This document shows, piece by piece, positions 47,138 to 54,838 of a stretch of DNA of 54,838 bases. The notes below the pieces were generated by a model, which worked only from the letters and a program-made list of their open reading frames with translations, was not told the DNA's origin and did no database searches. Source of the stretch: Tritrichomonas foetus (lineage: Eukaryota > Parabasalia > Tritrichomonadida > Tritrichomonadidae); NCBI GenBank assembly GCA_001839685.1, contig MLAK01000217.1:12652-67489 (forward strand), in the 5' to 3' direction. The translations under genes were made by a program, and so were the position numbers. Each line of letters begins with the position of its first letter. The first letter of the stretch is position 1.

Positions 47138-49576
47138 ATGACAGAAGAAGCACAGACCGCAGGCGAGCCACCATTGGCCCTTCAAGTTGACGGAGTCGAT
47201 ATCAATGTCCCAATGGACAAGAACAAAATTAAAGTGTTGGGATTTTTCAAAACTTTGAACGCAAATTGTATCTTCACTTCATCTTCAGACGCCGAATTTC
47301 CGACCATCTTTGAGTCCGCAAAGCTCGACCCTTTGGTGACTTACAGCTTCACAACGGAAAACGATATTCAATTTTTCACATTTTGCACGCAAAATTTGGT
47401 TTGTGTTGTTGAAATTGATGATATTGAGAAATTCAAAGGGCAAATTAAAAAACTAGATGGTCATAACTTGCTTCCATCAATAAGTAAAGATGACTTTTCT
47501 GCTTTAAAAGATTATCTGAATTCAGAGTCTGTAACTTGTCCGCATGATGCACCTGATATGTTTCATGATTCCAATGCTGTTAAAAGCCACTTTACTGAGC
47601 ATTTCATTTCACCAGCATTTGGAGATTCTTGGACAGTTTCTCGTTTCTTGTATATATCATTGAATTCTGTTTTAAATTATGCTATTAGAAGATTCTACTA
47701 TCCAACTGATGCATATGACGATCCGTCATTTTTCGGCAAATTCTATACTGGAAAATTCACCTTATTTAAAATCTATGATCGATTTTTAGAGATTAGGTCT
47801 TTTGCACAAGGTGGAACAGGAACCGTTTCTCTTGGTATACATAAATCATCTGGATATCTTGTCGCAATGAAGTTAATGTTAGCCAAGAGTCATATTAAAA
47901 ATGATCCAAAATTAAAAAGATATAACTCTGAATTAAACTTCTATAAAACCCATAGACATCCTTCTATTGTTCACTGCTTCGGATACTGTAAACACGGAAA
48001 CAACGCAATTTTCATTCAAGATTATATGTGTAACGGTTCACTTAAGAAATATTGTCAAGGCGAACCGCTTGATCCAACTTTAAAAACACAAGCTGTTCTT
48101 CAGATCCTATTTGGAATTGATTACCTTCATTCTACAGGTTTCATTCATCGAGATATCAAGCCAGATAACGTTTTAATTGATCATAATAATAATTACTTTC
48201 TTTCTGACTTTGATACAACCAGAGTTTATGTTGGCAATAAACGAAGTACTTGGACAGGAACAGATAATTACAAAGCCCCTGAATATGTTAAAGGTGGTGA
48301 ATATTCTTTCCAAATCGATCTTTATAGTTTCGGTATTATTGTATATGAGTTATGTGTCGGTAAGAATCCATTTAGTGGTCTTTCTATTTTAGAAGCTACT
48401 CAACGAGTTTCTGATGGAACAATTGACATGGTTTCCTATGAAAGTGGAGCAATATTCAAGCTTTTTAGAAGATGTACTGCTGCTGTTGCTGAATCCCGTG
48501 CTACTTCCTTCTATTTATTAAATATGTTCACGAATGAACGTTTATACTTCGCAGGGACAGATGATGACTATATTGTGAAGAAAACTAACGAAATTATGAC
48601 AACTAGAGAAGAAGTTACAGAACTAAAAGAGCGTAAAGATGTTGAATATATTGAAGAATCGGCTGCCAATGGTGAAGTTTACGCACAGTTCAATCTTGGA
48701 GTTATGTATCATAATGGCTGGGTATATGACCGTGATTATACTAAAGCACTTTATTGGTTTGAATTAGCAGCAGAACAGAATCATAGAGCAGCCATTTATG
48801 ACATAGCTAATATGTATTATCGTTCAAGAGGAGTTCCGCGTGATCTTCGAAAAGCATTTGATTATTTCAAAAGAGCTGCAGATATGAAGTTTGTTGAAGC
48901 TTTTAATGGTCTTGGTTTAATGTATTATCACGGAGAAGTGCCAAGTGATGAAGTTGATGAAAATGGTAATCCAATCCTCCTTCCACCGAATTATGAAAAA
49001 GCAAGAGAATATTTCACTTATGCTGCAGAAAATGGCCATTCTTACGCCCGCTGTAATTTGGGTCATATTTATTATTACGGTAAATTGGGAACACCTGATT
49101 ATGAAAAAGCTGTTTTCTGGTATAATAAAGCAGTTGATCAATCCAATCCAGATGCTGAATGCAATTTAGGTAATATATATTTCAATGGTCTTGTTGGTGA
49201 TGGACCAGATTATTCAAAAGCGTTCGAATTATATAAAAAAGCTCAAGCGCATAATCAATTAGAAGCATGCTTTAGACTTGGAAAAATGTACAGAGATGGA
49301 ATTGCTGTAGAAAAGGATGTCAAAGAAGCAGCAAACATCTTCAAAAAAGGATCAGAAAAAGGTGATATTGAATCTTCTATTGCCTTATCTGAATTAGTAC
49401 TTGATCGTGAAATTGATGATGTAAATGATGATGAAGTTGTCACCTGTTTACAGAAATCTTTGCAGAAGAATCCTAAAGTTGAACAACGTGACAAAATCAT
49501 TCAACTTCTGAAGAAAGCTAGTGAATTAGGAAATGAAAGAGCAACTCAAGAACTTGAACAATTACAAGGAAAATAA
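47138..49576 (+). CDS. Protein kinase with C-terminal Sel1 repeats
   Basis: The 812-residue product has an uncharacterised N-terminal region (1-215), a protein kinase domain (about 218-470) and at least six Sel1 repeats (about 500-805). Kinase motifs: glycine loop AQGGTGTVSLG, VAMK with Lys245, Glu265 in SELNFYK, HRDIKPDN with Asp339, and APEYVKGGEYSFQIDLYSFG. The metal-binding loop is DFD (357-359) instead of DFG; the aspartate is kept, so activity is plausible. Sel1 repeats include NLGVMYHNGW, GLGLMYYHGEV, NLGHIYYYGKL and RLGKMYRDGIAV. The fusion is common in trichomonads; substrates are unknown. The kinase is Ser/Thr-like by its HRDIKPDN loop. Confidence 0.9.
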   Translation: MTEEAQTAGEPPLALQVDGVDINVPMDKNKIKVLGFFKTLNANCIFTSSSDAEFPTIFESAKLDPLVTYSFTTENDIQFFTFCTQNLVCVVEIDDIEKFKGQIKKLDGHNLLPSISKDDFSALKDYLNSESVTCPHDAPDMFHDSNAVKSHFTEHFISPAFGDSWTVSRFLYISLNSVLNYAIRRFYYPTDAYDDPSFFGKFYTGKFTLFKIYDRFLEIRSFAQGGTGTVSLGIHKSSGYLVAMKLMLAKSHIKNDPKLKRYNSELNFYKTHRHPSIVHCFGYCKHGNNAIFIQDYMCNGSLKKYCQGEPLDPTLKTQAVLQILFGIDYLHSTGFIHRDIKPDNVLIDHNNNYFLSDFDTTRVYVGNKRSTWTGTDNYKAPEYVKGGEYSFQIDLYSFGIIVYELCVGKNPFSGLSILEATQRVSDGTIDMVSYESGAIFKLFRRCTAAVAESRATSFYLLNMFTNERLYFAGTDDDYIVKKTNEIMTTREEVTELKERKDVEYIEESAANGEVYAQFNLGVMYHNGWVYDRDYTKALYWFELAAEQNHRAAIYDIANMYYRSRGVPRDLRKAFDYFKRAADMKFVEAFNGLGLMYYHGEVPSDEVDENGNPILLPPNYEKAREYFTYAAENGHSYARCNLGHIYYYGKLGTPDYEKAVFWYNKAVDQSNPDAECNLGNIYFNGLVGDGPDYSKAFELYKKAQAHNQLEACFRLGKMYRDGIAVEKDVKEAANIFKKGSEKGDIESSIALSELVLDREIDDVNDDEVVTCLQKSLQKNPKVEQRDKIIQLLKKASELGNERATQELEQLQGK

Positions 49577-50061
49577 AATAAGATTTAATCCAAATTAATC
49601 ATTTATATATTGATTGTCTTTAAAATAAATTTTTCATCACTTTATTACATTTCAATCACTAAACAACAAAAACGAAAAATTCTTTTTTTTTACCCTAACT
49701 TTTTCACCCTCTCTTTCTTTTTTTTTTTTTTAGTATTATTTTTTTCCTTTGCTCTTCTCCATATCATGAATATTGCATTTTGGCTATGTATGTTGCAATA
49801 TGTCTTTGAAACAAACAATTTTATGATCACAACAATTCAAAAAAAATATCAAATTTTGATAAGTAAAAACTTAGAGATAAGAATTGAGATTATGATATTT
49901 CAAGAAGGGAATACACGGGGGCAAAAAAAAGCAGTGAAGTTACGATTTGTTGGCCAAATATAAGTTGAAAAGTTAAGGTTGCCAACTTTTTCAGATAAAC
50001 GTTTATTAGCTCAAAAATAGAAAAAGAGATTTATAAATAATTCAATAAATAGAGAAAATCA
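49577..50061. other. Intergenic region with pyrimidine tract
   Basis: A long T/C-rich tract (about 49680-49770) dominates. The open frame 49610-49963 crosses it and has the composition of a chance frame (long Phe runs), so I do not call a gene. Confidence 0.5.
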
Positions 50062-50667
50062 ATGCAAGAATTTAAATTCATCATTGTCGGTGAATCAGGA
50101 GTCGGAAAGTCCTGTATCCTTCTCAGAATGAAATACGACACATTCCAAAGCGATCATGACGTCACAATCGGTGTTACTTTCATGACTCAAATGATGCAAA
50201 TCGGTTCGACTGAATTGAAGCTTCAATTGTGGGACACAGCTGGCCAGGAAATTTTCAGATCAATTACCCAGAGTTACTACCGCGAAAGTCATTGCGCCAT
50301 AATTGTATACGATATATCGAACGCTAATTCATTTTCAAAGCTCAGCGATTGGATAAGAAACGTTCGCGACTTGGCGCCAGCCGATTGTACGATTGCAATT
50401 GTCGGAAACAAAAGCGATTTGTCAGATCAGAGGCAGGTTAGCACGGAAGAAGGAAGGGCCTTTGCTGAATCTCACGGATTTCCATTTTTCGAAACATCTG
50501 CTTTGACTGGAGAAAACGTGCAGGCACTTTTTGAAGAATGCGCATTAATCGCATTTACCAATTTCCAGAAATTTGGCCCGAGAGTAAGAGAAAGGAGAGT
50601 CTCCTCCACCGACTCGACGATTTGGATCGAAGAACAAAGGCAAGAAAAGGCCAACTCGTGTTGTTGA
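50062..50667 (+). CDS. Rab-family small GTPase
   Basis: The 201-residue product has every Rab GTPase motif: P-loop GESGVGKS (10-17), switch I DVTIGVTF with Thr35, WDTAGQE (57-63) with the catalytic Gln62, NKSD (116-119), ETSAL (144-148) and a C-terminal Cys-Cys for double geranylgeranylation. The IFRSITQSYYRE switch II is Rab-specific and closest in look to Rab1/2/4-type proteins; I do not assign a subfamily. It would direct vesicle traffic on a membrane. The coding sequence has relatively GC-rich third positions. TCA directly precedes the ATG (TCAATG). Confidence 0.9.
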   Translation: MQEFKFIIVGESGVGKSCILLRMKYDTFQSDHDVTIGVTFMTQMMQIGSTELKLQLWDTAGQEIFRSITQSYYRESHCAIIVYDISNANSFSKLSDWIRNVRDLAPADCTIAIVGNKSDLSDQRQVSTEEGRAFAESHGFPFFETSALTGENVQALFEECALIAFTNFQKFGPRVRERRVSSTDSTIWIEEQRQEKANSCC

Positions 50668-50851
50668 ATGTTGATTGTTTAATTCATAAAAGTAATATAC
50701 TATCGATTATTCGAAATTTATTATTACATTGAATATGCTGAATTTGTTTCTTCCTGAATTTCTCATCGAACAATCAATTATCGAAAATATCATCGATTTT
50801 AATTTAAATGAGAGAAAATGGAATTTTCAGAGATATTGATGGCAAACAAGA
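50668..50851. other. Intergenic region, left part
   Basis: AT-rich 3' flank of the Rab gene; no gene seen. Confidence 0.4.
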
Positions 50852-50962
50852 GATAACTCTGCATTTGATCTTCACTTGAAAAAGATTGCTGCCAACTTTG
50901 AATAATTTTAAAGGTGAGTTTTGAATTTCTGGCTTAACTTTTGGTCACAATGCAGAGGTATA
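50852..50962. mobile_element. MITE-like repeat, copy B
   Basis: Its reverse strand starts TATACCTCTGCATTGTGACC and matches copy A (26432-26540) over about 85 bases with gaps. The other end on the plus strand (ATAACTCTGCATTTGATC, 50853-50870) is an imperfect inverted copy of that start. About 110 bp, non-coding, with terminal inverted repeats: the profile of a small non-autonomous transposon. Confidence 0.55.
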
Positions 50963-51321
50963 AAATGATAAAAAATTATTTATGATTTTATATGAAAAAA
51001 TGAAAACTAGGAAAATCATATTATTCGAAGATTGGAATTTTAAGTAGTATTATCAAATCAAATGATGAAATTATACGGAATACCATTGAATTTGGGTCTT
51101 TTGCAATAAAATAAGCAACAAACGAGAATCCATGATATTTCATATTCATTCTTCGAAGAGAAGCTGCTTTAGGCGGTAAAAAACATCAATTGATTCTCGT
51201 TTGTGTTATTGTCGATTAATTTAGAAGTCGTAAAAAGAAAAAAAAGCATATCGAATTCGAGTTATCAAAAAAGGTCTTTTTTATTAAATGTGAAAACAAA
51301 TTTCACAAAATAGGAAGCTGT
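50963..51321. other. Intergenic region with inverted repeat
   Basis: Contains the 13-bp inverted repeat 51118-51204 listed separately; otherwise AT-rich and without a gene. Confidence 0.4.
51118..51204. repeat. 13-bp inverted repeat with 61-bp spacer
   Basis: ACAAACGAGAATC (51118-51130) and GATTCTCGTTTGT (51192-51204) are perfect reverse complements. The spacer is GC-richer in the middle (gaagctgctttaggcgg) and includes the palindrome CTTCGAAG. It could be a structured RNA or a small foldback element. Confidence 0.7.
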
Positions 51322-51399
51322 TTACCGAGCCTTGGCCCTCATTTGCCTCCTCTTCCTTTTTAGGCGCCGCATTCTTTTCTTCAACCACTTTCCACGCAT
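51322..51399 (-). CDS. RPL41: 60S ribosomal protein eL41 (25 residues)
   Basis: A 25-codon gene encodes the smallest ribosomal protein, eL41. The product starts MRGKWLKKRMRRLKRKRR and ends in MRAKAR, almost identical to the very conserved eukaryotic sequence, and has the usual 25 residues. It is a single helix buried at the subunit interface. The frame is open further upstream, giving a longer 60-codon reading, but only the last 25 codons are conserved, so ATG 51397-51399 is the start. GC content is higher than its surroundings. Such short genes are usually missed by length cut-offs. Confidence 0.93.
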   Translation of the reverse strand: MRGKWLKKRMRRLKRKRRQMRAKAR

Positions 51400-51811
51400 G
51401 GATACAAAAGGCCGACCAAACCGCCAGCAACCACTCAAATGAATTTTTTGGGGCGGACCCAAAAAAGTGACGAATTTGTGAAACATCACATATAAACCAT
51501 GCAAAACTATAAGATATGGTCAATGTTTGATATTAATTTGTCAAAATAAAAGTAAACGTCATGGGAAAAGTATCAAAAAAATCAACATATTAATGCACCA
51601 ACCTTGAAAACGTTTTTGATGAATTTATTTCTATTAATTTCCCTTCATTGGATGACTTTCGTGATGATCAATCTTCTGAATTTCGTCACAATCTTCATAA
51701 TATGGAATAAAATGCCTTTTATGGTTGAGAAAACCACCAATTGGCATCACTTTTCATAGATTTAACAAATGAGATTTCATTCTCATTTTTTCATATAACA
51801 TTTCATCAGAG
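51400..51811. other. Divergent intergenic region
   Basis: A 412-base region. The first 90 bases upstream of eL41 are GC-richer (gccgaccaaaccgccagc, ggggcggaccc), perhaps its promoter or leader. The rest is AT-rich up to TCATCAGAG before ATG 51812. Confidence 0.5.
51803..51811 (+). promoter_or_regulatory. Initiator-like TCATCAGAG before ATG 51812
   Basis: TCA nine bases before the ATG, matching the pattern of other genes in the window. Confidence 0.4.
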
Positions 51812-54397
51812 ATGGAACTTTCCCTCTCGGAAAATTTGATTTTAGTTGCGAAAGGATGCATTAAAGATGAAAATTTGGATAAAATTGCAATACTCGACGC
51901 AAGTGTAGCTCTCAGTAAATTAGAAAAATCATATGATAGTTTTGAATGGGCAATAGAAAATTTACATAAATTAAATCACTTCGAATCCAGAAAAGTTGGA
52001 ATTAATATAATCAAATCACATTTATCGAGTAGATGGACTCAAATTCCAATCCATATGTTCGACATTTTATACGATGAATTTTTCGAAAATATTTTTCAAG
52101 ACTCAAATCTTTATTGCCCCAGTTTCATTGATAATATTAGTGATATTCAATTCAGCCTTATTAAAATTTTGTACCCTCGCCATTTTTCTTTTTTTGACTT
52201 AGACGATCCAACATCAATTTTAAATAAGTCATCAACTATTTTATTTCCATTCTTAAAAAAGTTTTTCAAAAAGCCAAAACATAAATTTGATAATATGATT
52301 GAAGATGGATCATTTTCCAATATTGTATCAGTCATTGTTAATGCTATTGAATCAAATTATTGTCAAAGCAATCAAGAAATTTGGTGTTCTTTAATTGATT
52401 GGATTCCAGTTCAACATTTTAACAAAATTGCATTTATTTCAAAAGTATTTGGTGATTTTCCTGAGAAAATGGACAATGTTAACTTGTTTATTTCAACAAT
52501 AATTCATGTTTTTCGTGAAAAGGGACTTCAAATTTCAGAAAAATATGAAATTATTGATAAATTTGAACTTTTAAAGAAACTCTCTTTTATTATTTTGAAT
52601 AATACCTCAAATACCGAGCTTATTGATTCTATTCTAACAATAATTTCTTTATTTTATAACCCAGATGTTCATAATTATGAAAATTATAAGCTTTTTATGG
52701 AAATTGTTTATCAGCTTTTTATTAATGCTTTACCATTTAGTCAACAGAGTGATAAATTGACTCAATTAAATATGATTATCATTGATGATATTCAAAATAA
52801 TCCCAATTCTATCATTTCTATTGATTCTTTACTCTTTTATATCAAATCTGCTTACGAAAAGCCATTTGATTCTTCAATCATTAGTTTACGAAATAGTCTT
52901 TATTTATTATGTTTACGAATTTCATTCTTAAGAGAAATTTCACTTATTAATATTTTTAAAATTATTGATATCGCAAGTAATCAAGAAAGAATTTATCGAA
53001 CACTTCAAGCTTTCCTTTTTTTGACCAATATCAATAATAACTCTGTTAAATTGAATGAATTTTGTTTACAAATTGTGAATTATTTTATTGGTTTGCTTGA
53101 AAATAATGATTATTATACAGAAAATATATTCACTCTTTCAAAACTTTATCTTATTTCTCTAAAATACTCTTGCCCAAACAATTTTGCCAATATTATCTTT
53201 AATAAAATGGTTGATTTATTAAATGAAGTTTCACCAAATGTTTTTGAGAGTTTATCTGAACTTATTTACAAAATTTGTATTTACAAGCACAAAGAAATTT
53301 GTACAAACAGAAGAGTGAAAGAAAATATATACTATTTTATTAATACAAATAATATTTTCCTTCTAAAATCAGCTGAACTTTTAATATTAGATTTCAGTGA
53401 GAATTGGAGTATTGATCATGATTTCACAAATGAAATTCTTTTATTATTACATGAGAACTCCAATAAATTCCAAATTCCAGTTAAAAATGAATTAATTGAA
53501 TCATATTTAAATATAATTGGGATTTGTAGCCATATGAGCAAAACCATTGATTACGAAGATTTAATCCAATTACTCATATTTTTCTACAATTTAAATAACA
53601 ATCTACCAAATTCTACATTGACTTTATTATTTATTAAGAATATGATAAAAATCGGTCATTTTCAAGTGATCGAATATCTTTTGAATATGTTTGAACATCA
53701 CCAAGGCTTTAAAGATGATATTATTTCTCATATTGTATTTTTTATTACCCCTTATTTAGAAGAAGGTGTTGAAAATGGAAAATTACAAATTTTATTTAAT
53801 TGTATTTTGAATTTCTCCTTTGATAAAATTAAAAATAAAAATGCGCTTAATAACTTCATTACTAATCAGAATCACATTAATACTAATTGCCATTATAATA
53901 TTTATAACAAAAATTATAGTAATAATTATTGTTATACTTGTAATAATAATTATAATAATCAAAACCAAAAGATAATATATGAAGATGTAATGTCTGTTTT
54001 TATTTCATCGTCCATCCCTTTGTTAACAATTGCTGATATAGATTTGATTGTAAAGGCAAATGAACTTTTGCTTTTTTATTTTGAAAATTTTCAACTGTCT
54101 CACAATGCTTTTAATTCTATCTCGAAATATGTACTTACTCTCCCTGAACAGCAGCTTGATCAATTCTTTAGAAAAACTTGGAACAAAATTTTATGTAAAA
54201 ACTGCTTTTTACCAAATGCAAAAGATATCGCTCACTTTCACCAGGAAGTTTTCAAATTGTATCCACAATTGGTTCATTCTTTAATGAGTGAGCAAGATGA
54301 GAACAATTCAAACTTCAAATTGAGACAACTTTACTATGAAGCTATTTCTATTCAAAATCCCCTTAAAATGGATAACTTTTTCAAAACTTTTTACTAA
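51812..54397 (+). CDS. Exportin/karyopherin-beta-like alpha-solenoid
   Basis: The 861-residue product is helical throughout and resembles karyopherin-beta exportins, with exportin-T or Xpo1 types the closest in look. The N-terminus ends in the exportin-like pattern FEWAIENLHKLNHFESRKVG then IIKSHLSSRWTQIP, where family members have a residue-by-residue similar helix pair before the conserved W/LP. Next, IQFSLIKILYPRHFSFFDL recalls the YP..W..FF segment. The rest is HEAT-like. Exportin-T carries mature tRNA out of the nucleus with Ran-GTP; assignment here is inference from plan and motifs. A short Asn/Tyr-rich insertion (about 690-720) is low complexity. Confidence 0.55.
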   Translation: MELSLSENLILVAKGCIKDENLDKIAILDASVALSKLEKSYDSFEWAIENLHKLNHFESRKVGINIIKSHLSSRWTQIPIHMFDILYDEFFENIFQDSNLYCPSFIDNISDIQFSLIKILYPRHFSFFDLDDPTSILNKSSTILFPFLKKFFKKPKHKFDNMIEDGSFSNIVSVIVNAIESNYCQSNQEIWCSLIDWIPVQHFNKIAFISKVFGDFPEKMDNVNLFISTIIHVFREKGLQISEKYEIIDKFELLKKLSFIILNNTSNTELIDSILTIISLFYNPDVHNYENYKLFMEIVYQLFINALPFSQQSDKLTQLNMIIIDDIQNNPNSIISIDSLLFYIKSAYEKPFDSSIISLRNSLYLLCLRISFLREISLINIFKIIDIASNQERIYRTLQAFLFLTNINNNSVKLNEFCLQIVNYFIGLLENNDYYTENIFTLSKLYLISLKYSCPNNFANIIFNKMVDLLNEVSPNVFESLSELIYKICIYKHKEICTNRRVKENIYYFINTNNIFLLKSAELLILDFSENWSIDHDFTNEILLLLHENSNKFQIPVKNELIESYLNIIGICSHMSKTIDYEDLIQLLIFFYNLNNNLPNSTLTLLFIKNMIKIGHFQVIEYLLNMFEHHQGFKDDIISHIVFFITPYLEEGVENGKLQILFNCILNFSFDKIKNKNALNNFITNQNHINTNCHYNIYNKNYSNNYCYTCNNNYNNQNQKIIYEDVMSVFISSSIPLLTIADIDLIVKANELLLFYFENFQLSHNAFNSISKYVLTLPEQQLDQFFRKTWNKILCKNCFLPNAKDIAHFHQEVFKLYPQLVHSLMSEQDENNSNFKLRQLYYEAISIQNPLKMDNFFKTFY

Positions 54398-54838
54398 TTG
54401 CGGTTTGGACTGCCAAAATAACAGCTCAACTTTTTGAATACATTTGTTATCACCACTATCATGTTGAATCATAATACATATTAATATAATAACATACGGC
54501 AAAAACTTATGCGAACACACCTCTGAAACCTGAATTTCTTTATGGTAGTATTTCAAGCATCAACAGATAGTTTTCATTTCTTTGGGTTTTTTTTTCACGT
54601 TTTTTCTTTTCAGTTAACACAGAAATTTACAAGCAACCAAAGGAGTTTTTTCGATCATTGAAACATTTTATCTCTGAAAAATTGATTACCCTATCAGCTA
54701 TATTGAAAAATTTCTGTTATCAAGAGTGTCAATATTTCACCTTCTATTTCGTAATCAGCGGCGGTTGGCTTATGTGAATACTTGATTTTACCGCTTTTTA
54801 TTTGACCTTTTCATCATCAATTAATAGCGGTTGCTTAT
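54398..54838. other. Non-coding right end with short repeats
   Basis: No gene is seen. AACTTTTTGA (reverse of the TCAAAAAGTT motif) lies at 54428-54437. Similar short phrases recur: GCGGTTGGCTTATGTGAATA (about 54760), GCGGTTGCTTAT at the very end, and CTTATGCGAACAC (about 54507). They may be the edge of a repeat continuing beyond the window. Confidence 0.4.

Noticed and set aside
49610..49963. 117-residue frame across a pyrimidine tract
   Set aside because: No ATG start, long Phe runs from poly-T, no domain.
1..54838. Canonical trichomonad introns (ACTAACACACAG 3' element)
   Set aside because: I found no such element on reading. The one possible GT...AG segment (28935-28982) lacks it and is reported only as an alternative.
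1..54838. tRNA, 5S rRNA and CRISPR arrays
   Set aside because: No B-box-like GGTTCGANTCC with a matching cloverleaf, no 5S-like segment, and no regularly spaced repeats with unique spacers were seen. TTCGA hits lie in coding sequence.

Overview
This is nuclear DNA from a unicellular eukaryote, most probably a parabasalid (Trichomonas/Tritrichomonas type). The base composition is strongly AT-rich. Almost every gene is one uninterrupted reading frame, and I saw no site matching the canonical trichomonad intron 3' element ACTAACACACAG. Many genes have an initiator-like TCA a few bases upstream of the ATG, and several stop codons overlap or adjoin TAAA, the usual trichomonad poly(A) signal. The families also fit: BTB plus F5/8-type C proteins, kinase-Sel1 fusions, trichomonad-style ankyrin proteins, and a membrane-anchored beta-helix surface protein with a short cytoplasmic tail. 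The species is inference; no rRNA, tRNA, CRISPR array or origin was seen.

Layout. 1-1599 is non-coding and repeat-bearing, with a 20-bp tandem repeat, a GC-rich inverted repeat and a decayed GC-richer block. 1600-5529 is a surface protein gene interrupted by one in-frame TGA. 6104-9637 is a WDR11-like double-propeller protein, convergent with a basic LRR protein (9980-11110). 11713-17574 is a giant serine-rich RRM protein carrying many SUMO-interaction-like motifs. 18168-19121 is an orphan and 19517-20875 a Tup1-like WD40 protein. 21338-21858 holds a decayed F5/8C gene fragment. Next come an LRR protein (22433), an F-BAR/SH3-like protein (24010), a four-helix membrane protein (25551), an RBBP9-type hydrolase (26589), an ARM/HEAT protein (27330-28769) and a broken two-RRM gene (28911-29709).

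Further on are an ankyrin protein (30351), a second ARM-like protein (33018), a 1414-residue WD40 protein (34966-39210), a BTB-F5/8C protein (39532), an HP1 homologue (41382-41837), a divergent pair of coiled-coil/disordered proteins (42110-42787 and 42851-44098), a Sel1 protein with a frameshifted 3' end (44231-45705), ribosomal protein eL27 (45853), a kinase-Sel1 protein (47138), a Rab GTPase (50062), ribosomal protein eL41 of only 25 residues (51322-51399) and an exportin-like solenoid (51812).

The genes are not an operon; each appears to have its own promoter. Themes are chromatin and transcription (HP1, Tup1-like, serine-rich RRM/SIM protein), vesicle traffic (WDR11-like, F-BAR/SH3, Rab) and nuclear transport (exportin-like). 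The most interesting signals are the multivalent SIM-like array with embedded proline-leucine motifs at 11713-17574, a MITE-like repeat family of about 110 bp with copies near 26.5 kb and 50.9 kb, a GC-rich structured segment ending in 47 T after eL27, a recurrent TCAAAAAGTT upstream motif, and several genes broken by a single stop or a homopolymer-linked frameshift, which are either real pseudogenes or assembly errors.
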